DNA of 64,000 bases from Oidiodendron maius Zn (Eukaryota > Ascomycota > Leotiomycetes > Myxotrichaceae). The stretch covers positions 434,001-498,000 of the forward strand of contig KN832877.1 of NCBI GenBank assembly GCA_000827325.1, given 5' to 3'. This document shows, one piece after another, positions 61,366-64,000 of the stretch. Made by a program: the position numbers and the translations under genes. Numbering within the stretch: the first letter of the stretch is position 1; each line of letters starts with the position of its first letter. The notes beneath the pieces were generated by a model. It was not told the DNA's origin. It searched no databases and saw only the letters and a list, made by a program, of their open reading frames with translations.

Positions 61366-62607
61366 TTATGAGTGGCGAAGGATCAGGGTTGCGATAATCG
61401 TTGCTATCGCTGCTCCTGTTGCAGCGCCTTCTAGTGCTATGAATGTTATATCTTGCTTTCGCTTGGATATAACTCTATCACTGAATAAGTCCTGCACTGT
61501 AGCTTTCCAACTTTCCGGTCTCCCCAATAGAAGAGCTCTAGGTAGATGCATCTCTGCCCTGTCCAGGGTAGCCTCCTCCTCCAATTGACCCAAATCTTGG
61601 CGTAAAGTAGCAACCACTGCATCCATGGCCGAATCAGAGGTCTGTGGGTTGTCGGCTCTAGTCTCTAGATCCTGACCTTCTGCCTCCACAATATCATCCA
61701 GGGGTATCTCTTCCACTTTTCCACTATGTCCAGCAGCCTGGCTCAATTTATCCTTCTCCAGCGCTTCTCTAACCTTGTCCTCAAACCCACGAACGAGCCT
61801 GCGCCGTCTCCACGGCTCGAGGCCAAGCTGGAACACCAAGAATAGCAATATATTCACCCCCATCAACCCCCAAGTGCCCCACGTGCTCATCCTCCTAATC
61901 TTATCGCTCCAGATCTGCTCCTCATGGTAGCGGCTGAGTATACTCCTGCTCAACTCGCTCGCTGCATGTTCAGCCTCCCTCTCCGCATCCACAAGCCGCG
62001 TCCCCGCCTCCTGCACTGCTTGCTCATTCGTGTGATCCATTCTGTATAAACTCGTGAACCGTTCGAGATCTGACGGCGTCCAGCTGTCCTTCCGCGCGAG
62101 TAATGCAGTTACCTCCTTCTGCGTAGCGGCGCGATCAGCAACGGTACTCTTATACGTCTGGCGCGAGCTCCGCACTCCCTCCTGTGCAGCCTGTACGCGT
62201 GATTCGAGCGACACGATGCGCACTTTGAGGGCCTCGATGCCGGAGTAACCTGTCAGATCATTAAGACGTTGCGAGGCTTTGAAGATGTTGCCTTGCAGCT
62301 GATCCATGACGTTGGAGAAGCGTTTCCCCAGTGCGCTGCGCCGGTCCGCTGCGGCGGAAGGCAGTTCCTTGGCAACATTTTCCGGGATGGGTGAGATGGG
62401 CGTAGGCTCTGCGGGTTTTGAAGAGGCGGTGGCGGGAGCAGATTTGGAATCATCAGCGTACCGCCTGATCTGACAGCGGATTCTACACTGGCGGCATGGT
62501 GATGCGCGGATGGAGGGATGGTTGGACAAGCCGAAGGAGCGAGACGCGGTGGAGGAGACAATGGGCTCGAAGAGGAGTCGTGGGGCGACTCTGGCCAAGG
62601 GCTTCAT
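61366..62607 (-). CDS. SHE9: Mitochondrial inner-membrane protein She9/Mdm33
   Basis: Single exon, 413 aa. The start ATG is 62607 (MKPLARVAPRLLFEP). The first 60 residues are rich in Arg and Ser with no acidic residues, a matrix-targeting presequence. A long coiled coil follows (about 95-235, GKRFSNVMDQLQGNIFKASQRLNDLTGYSGIEALK... and REAEHAASELSRSIL). The family signature TWGTWGLMGVNILLFLVFQLGLEPWRRRRLVRGFED is the first membrane span (about 245-265). A second span ends the protein (GAATGAAIATIIATLIL). In yeast it shapes the inner membrane and its overexpression arrests growth and divides mitochondria. It is divergent from the HAD phosphatase by 395 bp. Confidence 0.92.
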   Translation of the reverse strand: MKPLARVAPRLLFEPIVSSTASRSFGLSNHPSIRASPCRQCRIRCQIRRYADDSKSAPATASSKPAEPTPISPIPENVAKELPSAAADRRSALGKRFSNVMDQLQGNIFKASQRLNDLTGYSGIEALKVRIVSLESRVQAAQEGVRSSRQTYKSTVADRAATQKEVTALLARKDSWTPSDLERFTSLYRMDHTNEQAVQEAGTRLVDAEREAEHAASELSRSILSRYHEEQIWSDKIRRMSTWGTWGLMGVNILLFLVFQLGLEPWRRRRLVRGFEDKVREALEKDKLSQAAGHSGKVEEIPLDDIVEAEGQDLETRADNPQTSDSAMDAVVATLRQDLGQLEEEATLDRAEMHLPRALLLGRPESWKATVQDLFSDRVISKRKQDITFIALEGAATGAAIATIIATLILRHS

Positions 62608-63002
62608 GGCCAAGGGAGATTAAGGAGGGCGGTGAGGGCGACGAGGTGGTGACGTGGTTGTGGTCGCTGGAATTGTTTATCTGGGGGAAAGTAATCCCAT
62701 GAGGCATTTCGGATCATCGTCGGCCCCTGGCATTTCGGCGTCACCTCCCGAACTTCTTCACCGCTTTCGTTTTGGTGGGGCAACTTGACTTTTACTCCAC
62801 CATGAAGGACGGATGGAATTGGACTCACGGCGCGAGGGATTGAATGTCCTGACGAGGGATTAAAGCACACTTGGGAGTTCCCTGGGTTTCTTATTCTCTT
62901 TCTCCTTCTCCTCCTCTCTCTTCCTCCTGTATCTCTATCTTTAGATTTCAACTTCAATTCCCCGTTCTGTCCGGAAATCCCGCTTCTCGTAGACCGCCCA
63001 TC
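62608..63002. promoter_or_regulatory. Divergent promoter SHE9 / HAD phosphatase
   Basis: 395 bp between start codons. A CT-rich tract at about 62895-62935 precedes the phosphatase start. Confidence 0.6.
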
Positions 63003-63879
63003 ATGTCTCCCTCGACTCTCCCGGCCATGAAGACCAACCCCAAGTTCATTTTCTTCTCTGATTTTGACGGCACCATCACCGAGCGAGACTCCAATGACTT
63101 CCTCACCGATAATCTCGGGTACGGTGAGAAATTGCGCAAGCAGGGCAATCGGGACGTGCTGGATGACAAGATCTCATTCCGAGATTCCTTCCGAGGCATG
63201 ATGGACTCGGTGAAGACGCCCTACGACCAGTGCATCAAGACCCTGTGCGAGAATATCAGTCTGGATCCCTACTTCAAGCAGTTCTACCAATGGGCCAGAG
63301 AGAACAATGTGCCTGTGGTGGTCATCAGCAGCGGGATGGTACCCATTATCCGAGCGCTGCTGGTGCACCTGTTGGGACAGGACGCAGACGATATCCAGAT
63401 TGTCAGCAATGATGTTGCGCCCAGAGATGGGAAGAGCATCAACGATGAAGGTGGCTGGCAGATCGTTTTCCATGACGACAGGTGAGCGCTGTCTCAATTG
63501 CCATGTTATGTTCCTGAACCTGTAGATGCTAATCCCTTTGACAGCCATTTCGGTCACGACAAGTCCATTGAGCTGCGCCAGTACTCCAGTCTTCCTGACA
63601 GTGAAAGACCCACAATGTTCTACGCTGGAGATGGTGTATCTGACCTCTCGGCGGCCAAGGAGACTGATCTACTCTTCGCAAAGAAAGGGCATGGTAAGAG
63701 TATAGCTCACTGTTGAGAGACAATTTTAACGCTGAGTAGATCTTATTACTTATTGTATAAGGGAGAAAGTCCCCTTCACTGTCTTCGAAAACTGGTCGTC
63801 TATCCTGGCAACGGTCAAGGACATTGTGTCTGGTAACACTACTATCGAGAAGGTCTCGGCCGAGAGCGCTAAAGACTAG
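63003..63879 (+). CDS. HAD-superfamily phosphatase, PSP/MtnX-like (yeast Ynl010w/Pyp1 type)
   Basis: Exons 63003-63481, 63545-63693 and 63740-63879 give 255 aa. The start MSPSTLPAMK at 63003 has good context (atcATGtct); a second ATG at 63027 is possible. HAD motif I is FFSDFDGTIT (nucleophile D20, acid D22), motif II VVVISSG near residue 110, and the C-terminal acidic motif YAGDGVSDLSAA (about 195-205) is motif IV. A helical cap lies between motifs I and II. This layout fits phosphoserine phosphatase-like enzymes; the closest named yeast protein I recall is Ynl010w/Pyp1, reported to act on polyol phosphates. MtnX-type activity in methionine salvage is an alternative. Substrate cannot be decided by eye. 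Both introns use standard sites. Confidence 0.9.
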
Positions 63880-64000
63880 ATAATGGGTAAAAAGGGTTAA
63901 GTATTCCTCTATGCAGATATATATTGGAAAGGCTATAGGGGATTCTTAAAAGATTTCCTTACTTCGTAGATTTTGGTTCCTGGATTTAAAAGGTATTGCA
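63880..64000. other. 3' flank of the HAD phosphatase gene to window end
   Basis: 121 bp of AT-rich 3' sequence. No further gene starts before the end of the window. Confidence 0.6.

Overview
The window is nuclear DNA of a filamentous ascomycete, most likely a Eurotiomycete close to Aspergillus or Penicillium. The reasons are short GT-AG introns (about 45-110 nt, often with a CTAAC-like branch site), CT-rich tracts upstream of start codons, and the head-to-head pair of myosin-motor chitin synthases (csmA class V, csmB class VII) known from this group. The genus is inferred from remembered protein similarity, not from a search. I built exon models by hand from splice signals, frame continuity and family conservation; every multi-exon model given closes to a whole number of codons.

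Layout. 1-2.2 kb: 3' end of a sulfite reductase beta subunit gene, then an intergenic region with a 329-base assembly gap between poly-C runs. 2.2-15.0 kb: csmA (minus) and csmB (plus), divergent across a 1.66-kb shared leader. 15.6-23.2 kb: cytosolic aspartate aminotransferase, the ER SNARE Ufe1/syntaxin-18, a DHA1 drug-type transporter and an NAD(P)-dependent epimerase. 23.4-24.7 kb: a decayed Tc1/mariner transposon with TA flanks and terminal inverted repeats. 25.5-29.8 kb: a secreted lactonase-family protein and a CLC chloride/proton exchanger. 31.1-38.1 kb: a Dpb3-type histone-fold protein, U2 snRNP A' (Lea1) and the Vps15 kinase. 39.3-48.3 kb: a membrane SH3 protein, Bcp1, chorismate mutase, the mitochondrial fission adaptor Mdv1 and an MCT-type transporter. 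48.3-51.2 kb: an accessory patch with a 437-bp MITE and a broken AAA+ ATPase that lacks its Walker A region. 51.2-63.9 kb: decapping activator Pat1, a GT15 mannosyltransferase, mitochondrial ribosomal protein uS12m, a secreted GH35 beta-galactosidase, the inner-membrane protein She9/Mdm33 and a HAD phosphatase.

Most genes are conserved single-copy housekeeping genes with no shared pathway. The only clear functional unit is csmA/csmB, which makes cell-wall chitin, with Ufe1 and the GT15 mannosyltransferase acting elsewhere in the secretory route. I found no CRISPR array, rRNA, convincing tRNA or biosynthetic gene cluster, and no strong case for a wholly new system. The less ordinary material is the two TA-flanked elements, the AAA+ relic, a small unrecognised ORF near 30.5 kb, and several splicing oddities.
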